DNA of 64,000 nucleotides, taken from contig WFMF01000374.1 in NCBI GenBank assembly GCA_011033025.1, forward strand, positions 112,023 to 176,022, in the 5' to 3' direction. Positions 1 through 10,962 of the stretch are shown here, in pieces. The stretch is from Beroe forskalii (Eukaryota; Ctenophora; Nuda; Beroida; Beroidae). Under the pieces are notes generated by a model that searched no databases, had not been told where the DNA came from, and was given only the letters and a program-made list of their open reading frames with translations. The position numbers and the translations under genes are program-made. Within the stretch, counting starts at the first letter, position 1. Each line of letters starts with the position of its first letter.

Positions 1-1185
1 ACCGCACAATTCTTTGTAATAATTCAATCTTCATACTACCTATTTACTATTTTACCTGTTTAATGACAGGGATTGTTTTTTTGAACACTTGGTAAATTTT
101 TATTGATCAGGACTTATAATATATTTTTATTTTTAAATTATATTGATGATGCTTTGTGAAATTGTGATACACTATTGGTGATACACCTCTAGTGCTTTCT
201 CAGAATATATTTATATTATTTCATTCTCTTCGGAGATTTTTCAAAAATTTTTTTACCTGTTTTATAATTTATACATTGCGACAGGTTATAATCCATAATA
301 ATGTACTCTGGTTTTTTATTCCTAAGCCCGCATTATGTGTATGCATTTAGCAAGGTTTTTGGTACTTCAAATTCAGGATATCAAGATGGAGAACGGACAT
401 AATTTAATCAATACTCAGTCGGTGATTACAGTAGTAACTGTCTTTATGAAAATGTGAAATTGACCATTATGAGCAATATAATTGAATTAAAAAGAAAACT
501 TTCTTCAAGACATCAATCTGCAAGAGCATATTTGAATTAAAAAGAAAACTTTCTTCAAGACATCAATCTGCAAGATTTACAAAAGTGTATTTGCATAAAG
601 TGACACATGTTATATGTTAAAAGTGAATAAATAAATAAATAAGTAAAAGTGTCTTTTTTGTAGAACAAATACAGCCATCTTTGTAGTAAAAGTATATAAT
701 TTAGTCTAGTCGAATATAGGTGTTGCAGATTTGAGATTAGAGAGACAGATTGATGTGAACAAGACACAACTGTTAGTATGAGAATCAGTTGTCAGAATTA
801 TCATCTTGCAATAGAAACAGAGCACACGTCAAAAGGTTTTTGTATGACTACTGATTAACCAGTGAACTATTTTTCACTCTGCTCCTTCATAAAATTGAAT
901 ATTTCACTTCAGTTAATTATTGATTGCTACTTGTAAAATCTGTATTTTTTCAAAATTTGCAAATGAGGCAGCACAAGGCATTGCCAAGTGAGCTATGTAT
1001 CCAATTCTATATTATTCTCACAAACCCAAAGGGCCTGCTAGTTATATTGTTCTTTTAATTTTAATTAGCTGTTCTTTTAAATATAATTAGCTGTTCATTT
1101 TGGGCCAATTTGTTGGTCCCTATATCTTTTAATTTGTAATAATAGCAGGCTTTATATAGGGATAACAATTATCAATTTTGAAGAT
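1..1185. other. Left flank and upstream region of QTRT2
   Basis: AT-rich non-coding DNA with no convincing exon. A 44-bp segment is duplicated at 482-525 and 532-575, 50 bp apart. Two more short repeats lie just upstream of the gene (the phrase TTAATTAGCTGTTC occurs twice near 1060-1095). The promoter of the QTRT2-like gene should lie here, but I cannot point to a specific element. Confidence 0.6.
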
Positions 1186-2619
1186 ATGATAAACAAAAGA
1201 TCATTGGATCACTGTTGTGCAGAAACACCAGAAGAGAAAAAGCAAAAAATCGCTGACCCCAAAGATGAAGAAAAGCCAAAGAAAGCAAATGAGACTATTC
1301 TTATAAACCCTGCCTTAGAAATTAGAATAGAGGCTGATATTGACAAACTATCAATTTTGAAAACCAAGGAACATTTACAACAATGTTTTAAAACCCCTCA
1401 GTTTGATCTTAATTCCCCAGGACTTTTCTCTTTTACTAATTGTGGTCAGATTCCACATGTCACTGCTGATCTTGCAACATCAAGTAAAATTAAGGTGGAT
1501 GTGAGCATTATTCCTCTTCAGTCAATTATCAACCATCCTGGGTCAGCTGTTCTAGAAAGACTTGGTATATCTCTTTCATCTTACATGAATTTGACCAACA
1601 AAATCATCATAACACCATATAATAGCAATGATCCTACTGATCTGACTAGGTTCAATGACCAGTTGGGCATATCTTTATGGGGAAAGAGTGGCCGGCGGAA
1701 GCTTTCATCAAAAGAATATTTGAACTTTATCAAATTCTCCAAACCAGAAATGTTTGTATCATTATCAGATGTTGTACCAGCTAGTGTGAATAAGAAACGT
1801 GCTGACAAATCTTGTTATAGAACACTCAATTGGCTAAGTGAGGCTATTACATTCATTGATCACTTAGAGGAAAAACCAGCTATATTTGCTCCTATTCCTG
1901 GATCTGGAAACCATGATTTGATGATGAAAAGTGCCAGTATCCTTTCTACTAGGAATGTATTTGGTTATGTTATTGAGCGTTCCACACTGCCCACCCAGGA
2001 TTGGCAGAGACTTGTTAGAGGTGTAATTTCAATTCTTCCTTCATCAAGACCTGTGGTCATGTTAGGAGTCTTGAATGAATATGAGATGGTTGAAGCATAT
2101 TCATGTGGTTGTCATTTTGTTGACACATCTTTTGTTACACACTTTTCCAATAATGGACATGCCCTTGTTATTGACATTCACAACCCTACTAAACTTCAAG
2201 AAGTGGTTCATGAAGACCATCTAACTGAGGTAAACTCTGACTTTGGACCAGCCTTATCTGAGAATGTTCCCAAACAAGTCCAAACTGATGAAATAAAGAA
2301 AAATAAAGAAAATGGGAAGGTTGCAGTTTTCAAACAAAAGCATTATATTCCTGATACTCCTTTTACATTTGATCTCACTTTGCCTAAATTTTCTCAGCAG
2401 TTCATACCAATTGAGAAAGACTGTCCTTGTTTTTGCTGTGCCAACCATACCAGAGGTTATGTGAATCATCTTCTAATAACCAATGAATTGCTTGCACCTA
2501 CCTTACTTATGTTGCATAATCTACACCACATTAATCAGTTAATTGAGAAAATCAGAAATTGTTTAGAGAAAAATAACTTCATAGAATACACTCAAAAGTT
2601 CAGAGACATTTTTAAATGA
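1186..2619 (+). CDS. QTRT2: Queuine tRNA-ribosyltransferase accessory subunit 2 (QTRT2-like)
   Basis: Complete single-exon gene of 477 residues. The protein belongs to the tRNA-guanine transglycosylase family. In animals QTRT2 pairs with catalytic QTRT1 to exchange guanine 34 for queuine in tRNAs with GUN anticodons, and the complex associates with mitochondria. Visible signs are the C-terminal zinc site Cys413-Pro-Cys415-x2-Cys418 followed by His444 (exactly 25 residues between the last two ligands), the phrase ANHTRGYVNHLL next to it, and the barrel segment IPGSGNHDL near residue 240. The first 35 residues are lysine- and glutamate-rich and look disordered. The region VSLSDVVPAS sits where catalytic TGTs have an aspartate-bearing loop, which suits an accessory subunit. 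The ATG at 1186 gives the family's usual length, and no intron is needed. QTRT1 itself is not in the window. Confidence 0.93.
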   Translation: MINKRSLDHCCAETPEEKKQKIADPKDEEKPKKANETILINPALEIRIEADIDKLSILKTKEHLQQCFKTPQFDLNSPGLFSFTNCGQIPHVTADLATSSKIKVDVSIIPLQSIINHPGSAVLERLGISLSSYMNLTNKIIITPYNSNDPTDLTRFNDQLGISLWGKSGRRKLSSKEYLNFIKFSKPEMFVSLSDVVPASVNKKRADKSCYRTLNWLSEAITFIDHLEEKPAIFAPIPGSGNHDLMMKSASILSTRNVFGYVIERSTLPTQDWQRLVRGVISILPSSRPVVMLGVLNEYEMVEAYSCGCHFVDTSFVTHFSNNGHALVIDIHNPTKLQEVVHEDHLTEVNSDFGPALSENVPKQVQTDEIKKNKENGKVAVFKQKHYIPDTPFTFDLTLPKFSQQFIPIEKDCPCFCCANHTRGYVNHLLITNELLAPTLLMLHNLHHINQLIEKIRNCLEKNNFIEYTQKFRDIFK

Positions 2620-3260
2620 ATCAAGCTTGCTAACTTGGAATTTGGAACCAATTTTATTTCCTTATATTTTTAAACTGACATTATTTATTGATCTTAACAA
2701 AATGCTGGTAATGTGGTATTTTGTATTTTAATTTTAAACTGACATAATTTATTGATCTTAACATTACTTTTACTCTTGTATCAAAATGCTAGTAATATGG
2801 TATGTCGCTCTTCATAGTTACCTAATGTGCTGGAATTTGGGGATAAAGACAACTTAGAAGAGCAGAATTTATGCTCTGTCAAATCAATTACTGCAATGAA
2901 TAACCACTTAGCCACTACACCATTACTCGATTATACATTAGCAATTCAACCAATTAGATGCCCTTTTGAAATTAAATATATTTCCAACAATTTTTCCAAG
3001 ACATATTTGCAGTTATTGGTCACTCCCTAAGTATTTTTGCCAAAATGTTTGTGCATAGGTGTTATATTATATTTCGAAGTTAAATTATTCGAAATTAATG
3101 CAAATTCATGATTTTCAAGATTTACATTTTCAACAACATTATGAATATCAATTTAATTATTTGCAATTTGTATCTCACTTACAGTTACAGTTACATTATC
3201 ACGATGTCGAATTTACAATCAACGTTCTACCTCTAGGATGCCCAGGGTGTTCTCCGTTAG
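2620..3260. other. Intergenic region with a short duplication
   Basis: This is the spacer between QTRT2 and the small membrane-protein gene. A segment of about 32 bp (TTTTAAACTGACATTATTTA and following bases) occurs at about 2669-2700 and again at about 2731-2763. The open frames at 2827-3030 and 3059-3283 have no features of real exons that I can identify. Confidence 0.5.
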
Positions 3261-3540
3261 ATGGCCTCATGTGGAGTAGTTAAGAAATTCTGCCAAAACC
3301 TTTTCATGGTCCTTATAATGTTCACCACGACTTCAGCTTTCTTTTTGATGCTTTTCTCTCTCATGAAAGTAAGTAACGTGAATTCAAGAACTATTATATA
3401 TTCCTGTTTTACAGAATATTGGACATAATATATTCCATAAAAAATGGGCACAGCCGTGGCCATTCTACGCCTCTTTGGGCGTTCCATCATTGCTGAAAAA
3501 TTCTGAAAATCTCAATTCATCATTAACTAATCTATGTTAA
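3261..3540 (+). CDS. Small single-pass membrane protein, two exons
   Basis: Exon 1 is 3261-3368 (36 codons, phase 0) and ends at the strong donor GTAAGTAAC. The intron is only 46 bp and ends TTTTACAG. Exon 2 is 3415-3540 and ends at TAA. The product has 77 residues: a short basic N-terminus with Cys4 and Cys11, one hydrophobic segment at about residues 13-34, then a Trp/Pro-containing tail (motif KKWAQPWPFYASLG) that is polar and Ser/Asn-rich at the end. The length and the single TM suggest a mitochondrial or ER micro-protein, but I do not recognise the family. Two exons with matching phases and consensus splice sites are good evidence that it is real. It lies 85 bp upstream of the STIMATE-like start on the same strand. 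Confidence 0.6.
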
Positions 3541-3625
3541 GAACATTATAAGTTTGGAAGCGTTGGGAGTAGCTTTATCCCCCTATCATGCAATAAATTA
3601 CTCACAGGCATCCCAAACCTCTCCT

Positions 3626-4194
3626 ATGCCTTCCAACAGTACAAACACAACCTCAACCGATGATTGCAATCTTACAGACTCCTTTGGATTCATAGTACAA
3701 CTCCTTCTGGCTGCACTGGCATTCTCTATCTTGGTTTATAAAAGATACAGGTAAAATTATTCCAAATTGCTTTTTAGACTTCAGATAATTTTATATCTGT
3801 GGCTTGTCAAAAATAATCAAACGCCGCAATCTGAGTGGAAAAATAATCAAACGGAGTCTGGCAAACAAAAGTGTCTTGACTCTTGTTGAATTCCATTGCG
3901 TAGATATGAGCAGCGTATTATATGTGAACAAACATTGAGAAATTCTGTTGAGAAGTCTGCTTTTAAATTGATAAGTAGCATTAATAATGTTATGGTGAAA
4001 TTTAGGATTTAAATTTCGTGATTTTGAATTTGATATCTACGCTTCAACAGGGAACCTCAGTACGAAAGAAGATCAATCTTGGTTTGGTCATTGGACGTAA
4101 GCAAACAGGCCATCGGGGCCGGATTCATCCATGTTTTCAATGTATTGGCATCTCAGCTATTCTTCAGCAACAAAGTAAAAGACCCTTGCTCGCT
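3626..4194 (+). CDS. STIMATE: STIMATE/TMEM110-like ER membrane protein, first two exons
   Basis: STIMATE proteins are multi-pass ER membrane proteins at ER-plasma membrane junctions, where they help STIM1 activate store-operated calcium entry. Exon 1 is 3626-3750 (in-frame ATG, phase-2 donor AG|GTAAAA). Exon 2 is 4051-4194 (acceptor TTCAACAG, donor GCT|GTGAGT, phase 2). Together they read: an Asn/Thr/Ser-rich luminal head, TM1 (SFGFIVQLLLAALAFSILVY), the basic loop KRYREPQYERR, then WSLDVSKQAIGAGFIHVFN and KDPCSL. These match the family's KRFREPKHERR, LDTSKQAIG and DPCSL signatures in the same order and spacing. I did not find the next expected exon (the TM following DPCSLY). The downstream DNA is minisatellite from about 4268, so the gene may continue at 6515, be longer than the window suggests, or be disrupted. 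Confidence 0.82.
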
Positions 4195-4267
4195 GTGAGT
4201 TTTGATATAAGTGTTTGTTCGTTCCGTTATAAAAATAACGTGTACAGATAAAGGTAGTATACCCAGG

Positions 4268-5092
4268 ATGAGTGATGCCAGGATGATGTGGTGTCAGAAA
4301 AAGTGGTGTCAGAGTAAAGTGGTGTCAGGGTAGAGTGGTGTCAGAGTAAAGTGACCTGTCAGGGTAAAGTGGTGTCAGGGTTAAGTGGTGCCAAGGCGAA
4401 GTGGTGTCAGAGTTAAATGGTGTCAGGGTAGAGTGGTGTCAGGGTAAAGTGGTGTCAGAATAAAGTGGTGTCAGGGTAAAGTGGTGTCAAGGTAAAGTGG
4501 TGTCAGAGTTAAGTGGTGTCAGGGTAGAGTGGTGTCAGGGTAAAGTGGTGTCAGGGTAAAGTGGTGTCAGGGTAGAGTGGTGTCAGGGTGAAGTGGTGTC
4601 AGAATAAAGTGGTGTCAGAGTAAAGTGGTGTCAGGGTAGAGTGGTGTCAGGGTAAAGTGGTGTCAGGGTAGAGTGGTGTCAGGGTGAAGTGGTGTCAGGT
4701 AAAGTGGTGTCAGGGTGAAGTGGTGTCAGGGTAAAGTGGTGTCAGAGTTAAGTGGTGTCAGGGTAGAGTGGTGTCAGAGTAAAGTGGTGTCAGGGTAAAG
4801 TGGTGTCAGGGTGAAGTGGTGTCAGAATAAAGTGGTGTCAGAGTTAAGTGGTGTCAGGGTAGAGTGGTGTCAGGGTAAAGTGGTGTCAGGGTAAAGTGGT
4901 GTCAGGGTAAAGTGGTGTCAGGGTAAAGTGGTGTCAGAGTTAAAGTGGTGTCAGGGTAGAGTGGTGTCAGGGTAAAGTGGTGTCAGGGTAGAGTGGTGTC
5001 AGAGTAAAGTGGTGTCAGGGTAAAGTGGTTGGTAAGTTAAGTGGTGCAGGGAAGTGGGTCAGAGGTAAAGTGTGTCGGGTAAAAGGGGTCAA
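4268..5092 (+). repeat. 16-bp minisatellite, forward arm
   Basis: About 50 tandem copies of the unit GTGGTGTCAGGGTAAA with mostly single-base variants (GTAGA, GTGAA, GTTAA, AATAAA). The copies are nearly uniform in the middle and decay at the right end (about 5030-5092). The exact reverse complement of this unit forms the array at 7585-8362, so the two arrays face each other across about 2.5 kb. Confidence 0.97.
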
Positions 5093-6514
5093 TTCATTTC
5101 ATGGTACTTACAAGTTACTTACTACAGATCAAGGACTCAAAAAGGATAAAATTTCTAGGAATCTTATTGCCTGTATCACGGACAATAATAATTGATGAAA
5201 TAAGGACCGATCTAACAAGGTGACAGTTGGGAGTTGATTGATGTCTGGAGTTACCGTGGTTAGGAAAGTTACAATGCATCATTACGGAAATAACATGGAA
5301 GGATGTGTCTTTGATACACTTTCATTATAAGGCTATGCCGAGTCTTGGCTTTCTTGTAATTTATTTCATAGCTCCAAACACTCCCAGAATTTTCCACTCC
5401 CCCTTAGGAAAAACCTCCCCCCTGAATTTTGAAAATACCCAATCGCATTTTGTTCCCCCTCCCCCCAGAATTATCTATTGTCAGTCCACTGAATGAATTC
5501 ATGTTCACATATGTATTATCACTATTTCTTCGTTAACTCAAGGTAGGATAATTTCAATCGGATATTGAGGTGGGTGAAATGATAAATCGTATGGTTACAT
5601 GGTGATAAGCCTCAATAAAATTCATGTGAAAACTCATTGGTCGACAAAAAGAATTGTTTGAACTGATCTAAGCGTCTTACTCATGAATGAATTATGTTGA
5701 TCGACCTAAGTTTATGCATAATTATTGTGCCAATTACCAATCTGACCTTATAGTAAATTGCACCGAATGATGAATAATGAATATATATTCAAATCAACTC
5801 GTTTATGGTACTTTACTCAATTTCTGATTGCTTGGCAGCATCTTGTAGTTTCTGAAAGAAAATATGTGTTAATATTTTAATGACTCTTCAAGCTCAGGGG
5901 GCTGGCAAGCCCCTGCGGCGGTTTGCGAGCCCGAAGGCAATATATTGCTACATTTGTATTGTTAAGGAAGTGTATTCGGCTTCGAATATCGCCCAGGTCA
6001 TAACCTTTTCTAAATCTTTACTCTGATTCTGAACAAATGTACGGATAAATATTAAATAAATTAAACGTTATCGAATCCATCACCACCAGGCACCATAATT
6101 TACTGGGCTCAATTTCATGGCTATAAACGCTAAGCTTACTTTGCTCAGTCTCATAGCTATAAAGACCAGTGAAAAACCGTCCAATTTCGCCTTCTTCCTA
6201 CTAAGGCTCCTCCTCCGAAACTCCGAAGCGATATTCATATTTTCAATCAATGATCAACCAAATAATCAATCAATCAATCAATCGATAAGTTGATAGAAAA
6301 ACGACATTTTTAGGGGATAAACGATTGCGTGATGTAGAAAATACAACAACGTTTCAGCAACAATAGTTGATGCTATTATATAATTCTTGTCTATTATGAG
6401 TGATTATTATTACCAATTATATTACATTGTCAGATCAATTATTCTCTCAGTTTGATAGTAATTATCCTTTGTTTTATAATTGCTACTCGACAAGGATCTA
6501 TTATTTTATTACAG
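5093..6514. other. Spacer between the two arrays, no firm gene
   Basis: AT-rich DNA. It contains a C/A-rich patch with runs of C at about 5395-5470 and a small G/C-rich island at about 5895-5940. I searched it for the missing transmembrane exon of the STIMATE-like gene and found no convincing candidate. A frame between an acceptor at about 5127 and a donor at 5219 is open, but its phase does not fit. Confidence 0.4.
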
Positions 6515-6662
6515 ACAAGGATCTGGTAACATCATCAGGCAATGTCTTTGTAGGTCCATTTTGGTAACAGTTCAGACTATTGGGCTGACAATATTCCTCC
6601 TGCATGTTTGTTCATTATATTCCTCTGAGTATGTTATTAGGTACTCATGTGATGGTGGTGGC
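6515..6662 (+). CDS. Candidate hydrophobic exon, possibly of the STIMATE-like gene
   Basis: The exon begins after the acceptor TTTTATTACAG. When joined in the phase left open by the donor at 4195 it stays open across a hydrophobic stretch (RSILVTVQTIGLTIFLLHVC). It can end at GT 6641 or at the better donor GGC|GTGAGT at 6663. The stretch RQC followed by a membrane segment weakly resembles the WVGQCALYIVIMI region of STIMATE. About 40 residues expected between the two exons are missing, so this could equally be an unrelated exon. Confidence 0.28.
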
Positions 6663-6683
6663 GTGAGTTATAAATAGCGAAGT

Positions 6684-6912
6684 TTTTTAAACTCAAGTAT
6701 TAAACCTAGGTCAAAAACTCAAGTCATAAAAACCCAAGATATTTAAACCCAAACTATTTAAACTCAAGTTTTAAACCCAAATTATAAACCTAGGTTATAA
6801 GCCCAAGTTATTAATCTAAGTCATAAACCCAAGTTATAAAACTAAGTTATAAACCAATGTTAAAACTCGAGTAATATAAACTCAAGTTATAAGCCCAAAT
6901 TTTAAATCTGTG
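6684..6912 (+). repeat. Degenerate 12-13-bp tandem repeat
   Basis: About 17 imperfect copies of a unit close to AAACCCAAGTTAT, with variants such as AACTCAAGTTAT and AACCTAGGTTAT. The short palindrome CCTAGG appears in several copies. Confidence 0.85.
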
Positions 6913-7321
6913 GCGTATAAGATCTCAAAATCATCGTTGGCGACCTTTACCAATCAACGCGCTTGCTACAGTTAACTCGCGCGACGCGTGCTCATATTGG
7001 TCTGCATGTCAAATGGAGCTATGAGTAAGCTGATACTCTAATGCGACATGGATAATAGTAGCATCTCAATCCTAAGTTATTGTTGCAAATTATCATGCCA
7101 AGAATATGCTTACGGTTTCAAAGAATAACAGAAATATTTCCCATAATCACCTATAAGTCTCGATTAGTCACATTAATTTATTTAATTTATCATCATCAAC
7201 CTCTCTCCTGGACATAACGCCCGAAACGTTGTAACGATTAACATCCACCAAATATATATTCGTATATTCACGATGTTATATATAGCGAAACAGCACCTAT
7301 ATAAATTATCTTCACTTCTAG

Positions 7322-7572
7322 ACGATGTTTAGTCTGCATGAAGCTTCATTGAACCTTTGGTTGGAACATATATTATCCTTGACTTATCCTTGTCATAAAA
7401 CATATATTTGGCACCCAAACGGAATAATTCATGTCAAGGTTGCTCCCATTAACGACAAGCTGCTAATGCTAATTGCCAATGAATACCGACGTGTAACTGC
7501 AAACCAAACAATTACAGGCGAACCAGTAAATTTTGATGAATCAATACATCCAAGTCTTGCGCTGAGCTATGA
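7322..7572 (+). CDS. Candidate internal exon of unknown product
   Basis: An open frame of 83 codons bounded by the acceptor ATCTTCACTTCTAG and the donor GA|GTATGT (phase 0 in, phase 2 out). The encoded peptide has ordinary composition (MFSLHEASLNLWLEHILSL, then IWHPNGIIHVKVAPINDKLL and FDESIHPSLALSY) and resembles a folded globular domain, but I do not recognise it. The start phase is compatible with the 6663 donor. The donor lies immediately before the reverse minisatellite array. Confidence 0.35.
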
Positions 7573-7584
7573 GTATGTGTCATT

Positions 7585-8362
7585 TTACCCTGACACCATT
7601 TCTTCCTGACACCATTTATTCCTGACACCACTGTATCCTGACACAACTTTATCCTGACACCACTTTACCCTGACACCACTTTAACCCGGCGCAAATTTAC
7701 CATGACACCACTTCACCCTGACACCACTTTACCCTGACACCACTTTACCCTGACACCACTTTACCCTGACACCACTTTACCCTGACACCACTTTACCCTG
7801 ACACCACTTTATCCTGCCACCACTTTATCCTGACACCACTTTTCCCTGACACCACTTTATCCTGCCACCAATTTATCCTGACACCACTTTGACCTGACAC
7901 CACTTTATCCTGACACCACTTTATCCTGACACCACTTTATCCTGACACCACTTTATCCTGACACCACTTTATCCTGACACCACTTTACCCTGACACCACT
8001 TTAACCTGACACCACTTTACCCTGACACCACTTCACCCTGACACCACTTTATCCTGCCACCACTTTATCCTGACACCACTTTGACCTGACACCACTTTAT
8101 CCTGACTCTTATCCTGACACCTCTTTATCCTGACACCACTTTATCCTGACACCACTTTATCCTGACACCACTTTATCCTGACACCACTTTACCCTGACAC
8201 CACTTTAACCTGACACCACTTTAACCTGACACCAATTTAACCTGATACCAATTTACACAGAAAACATTTAACCCTGACACCAATTTTCCCTGACACAACT
8301 TTACTTTGACACCACTTTACCCTGGCACCACTGCACAACAATTCACCCTGACACCACTTTAA
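7585..8362 (-). repeat. 16-bp minisatellite, reverse arm
   Basis: Tandem copies of TTTACCCTGACACCAC, the reverse complement of the unit at 4268-5092, with common variants TTTATCC, TTTAACC and TGCCACC. The right end (about 8230-8362) is degenerate. Being inverted relative to the left array, it can base-pair with it over hundreds of bases. Confidence 0.97.
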
Positions 8363-8727
8363 CACATACCAGTAATTTTTTCATCAAATCACTCATCACT
8401 GCCTCACTGATGAGACGTATGTAAAGAATTTTCTAACATATTACCGTGAGGTACTGCTGGTAGATGGGGGCGACAAGAAAGTCGCTGTCAGCCGGCAAAG
8501 GGTTGATGAGACACATTCCTGGTGACATTAGCTCCCTCGGCTTCCGCCTCACATCAGTGCGTTGTTGACGTGAAGGTGTCCAATATACTTAGCAACATAC
8601 TCATCGTAATAGGTATATATAAAGTCAAACCAAGTGCGAAAATTTTGAAGACAGTTAAAAAGAGACCCTTATTGAAGTTTGCTGAGTATCTCCCGTCTTG
8701 GAATAAATAGCTTCTCGTGGCCAAATG

Positions 8728-8870
8728 CTAGCCAATCAGGAACCAAGAATACCGTCACAGAGGAACGCTGTCGTCCAATCAGGCGTGAGGTAGATTATCC
8801 CACGTGGGGAGAGCGTTGCCCAATCAGAGAACGATTGCGGGGTCACGTGATAGCCAATTGTCCAATCAGA
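8728..8870. promoter_or_regulatory. CCAAT-box and CACGTG cluster (promoter-like)
   Basis: CCAAT occurs at 8732, 8775, 8820, 8854 and 8862. Four of these are in the context CCAATCAG and are spaced 43, 45 and 42 bp apart. CACGTG occurs at 8801 (inside the palindrome CCCACGTGGG) and at 8844. CCAATCAG is the classic NF-Y site and CACGTG is bound by USF/MYC-type bHLH factors. The segment is more G/C-rich than its surroundings. I cannot identify the transcript it drives: the next element to the right is the hairpin transposon, and the next ORF is at 11.5-12.1 kb on the opposite strand. Confidence 0.55.
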
Positions 8871-9084
8871 GGACGAACATTTCGTACATAGCAGAGTAAC
8901 ATGTACCTTTTGTCAGGGGAGAAGTACTAGCAATCGCTGATACATCCTCGGCGACAATTGGGGGCTCTCGGGAGCAACAGTGCCATTATTTTGCAGAAAA
9001 CACAAACACTTGGTCAATGCTTCGTAACAATCAAAATTAAATGGATGAAACCATAGAATGTTTTGTTGGTACTAGGTACTTTAA

Positions 9085-10962
9085 GGGGACACAGAAAAAA
9101 TTTTTTCAGCTGGTGCCATCTTGCCGCCTATGTAGCCGTGTTAGGAAAATTACCCAAAATATGAGCTACAACTAAATTTTCAAATCGGCATTTAAGTTTT
9201 CAGCAAAAACGACGTTTTTTTGACTATTGTGCTAGGAAAGTGCCCTGACCAGAAAACACAAACACTTTATCTCAAAAAAATGAATTTTCCGGCCAATTAA
9301 GTGATTTTTGAGCTCCCGCTCTTTAAAAATAGTCTAAAGGCTGTAACAATCAAAAACATTAAATGGATAAAACCAGATAATCTCGAAAGTTTTGTTTTTG
9401 GTCTGGAACTAGGTATGCTTTATTAGTTTTTCTGAAACATATCTGAATTTCATTAAGTTTAGACAATGTGAATGATTTTCGAAAAAACTGTTAGAAAATT
9501 TCTAAATTTTGAGATGCCGAAACCGACGAAACGATTTTTTGGGTCATTTCACGGAATAATGCATTTGTTCATTACAAGATATTTCTGGGAGTTTCTATCG
9601 AGATTCCGTTAGACTCGAGGAAGCAAAAATGCCCCGTATCTCAGTCCATAGCCGTTTAGCGCAAAATGCATCAGGATGCTCGAATAAACAGGAAAATTAG
9701 GCTAAAAACAGTTTGAACAAAAAATCATAAGGGACTTGGCTTTTGGCTTTTCCAGATATGTCAATCTTTCCTGTAATGAAACCGAGTTATGACCCAAAAA
9801 CTGTCAACCGTTAGGTAGGTTTGTTATTGCTGTTTTCAGTTTGAATTGTTTTTGGGCCATAACTCGGTTCCTGAACGATTTAGGCAATATTTTGGTTGAC
9901 AATACGATATAAATATGGCAGCTACGAATTATTTTGAGCGTCCGAGCCCTATGATTTTCCTGACCAGATAGGGCCTAGTTTTTGGCGTCAAAACCGGTTT
10001 TTAGCCAATTACTTTGTTCCTGAGCATTTTAGACCATATGTTTATTCACAAGTCGTATATAAAAGTGATGTTTCCGCTCATTTTGCGCCCTAAACGAAGT
10101 CTATACGACCTTCCTGGACTGAGATACGAAATTATGGCCATTTTGGCCGTTTCTCGAGTCTGGTCTCGAGAAACTCCCAGAAATATCTGTAATAACGCTC
10201 AAAAATGCATTATTCCGACGTGAAATGACCCAAAAAATCGTTTCCTGTCGGTTTCGGCATCTCAAATGAAATGATTTTCATAATAATTCCAGTTTTAGGA
10301 GCTCAGGTCGAAAAACACAACTTTTGTAATTGCCAGTTTGGCCATGATGCACATTGTCTAAACCAATGAAATTCAGATATGTTTCAGAAAAATGGTTTAT
10401 CTAAGACATATCCAACAGGCAGCATGGGAATAGCCTTACTTTTTGTTCCAGAGACATTTATGTGGTCAAAAACAGCAAAAACGGCCAAAAACGGCCTTTT
10501 TGACGCCCGGCCGAGATTATCTCGTTACTGTGCCTACATTTTTTACGTGCGAGGGCTGATTTTTTCACCAAATTTTTTTCCATGTTTAATTGAACTAATT
10601 TCCGAAGGACAGCCTTATATCATGCCCCAGACGCCTTTTAGACTATTTTAAAGTTGGGAGCCTCAAAAAATCACTTAATTGGCCGGGAAAAATTCATTTT
10701 TTGAGATAAAGCAAAATCCTTTTTAGAGAAGTTAGATGGTCAGGTGAAATAAAATTCCTCCGAGTTTGGTGGTCGGGGCACTTTCCTAGCACGTACAATA
10801 GTCAAAAACGTCGTTTTTTGCTGAAAACTTAAATGCCGATTTGAAAATTTTAGTCATCTCGGCTATGGCTCATATTTGGGTAATTTTCATATTTTTATAT
10901 ACCTAACACGACTACATAGGCGGCAAGATGGCACCAGCTGAAAAATTTTTTTCTGTGTCCCC
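9085..10962. mobile_element. Long hairpin (foldback-type) DNA transposon, non-coding
   Basis: The ends are inverted repeats beginning GGGGACACAGAAAAAA and running through CAGCTGGTGCCATCTTGCCG. Both are bounded by TTAA (9081-9084 and 10963-10966), and GTACT directly repeats just outside (9076-9080 and 10967-10971). Inverted similarity continues inward almost to the centre near 10.02 kb: ACGACGTTTTTTTGACTATTG against its complement near 10.80 kb, GGCCAATTAAGTGATTTTTGAG near 9.29 kb against 10.67 kb, and CGAAACGATTTTTTGGGTCA near 9.53 kb against 10.23 kb. No transposase is encoded. TTAA targets are used by piggyBac- and Kolobok-type elements; alternatively the 5-bp GTACT repeat is the target duplication. 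Confidence 0.85.

Noticed and set aside
1581..2469. Minus-strand frames inside QTRT2
   Set aside because: They are shadows of the strongly supported plus-strand gene.
6241..6290. AATCAATCAATCAATC run as a functional repeat
   Set aside because: Short simple repeat with no sign of function.
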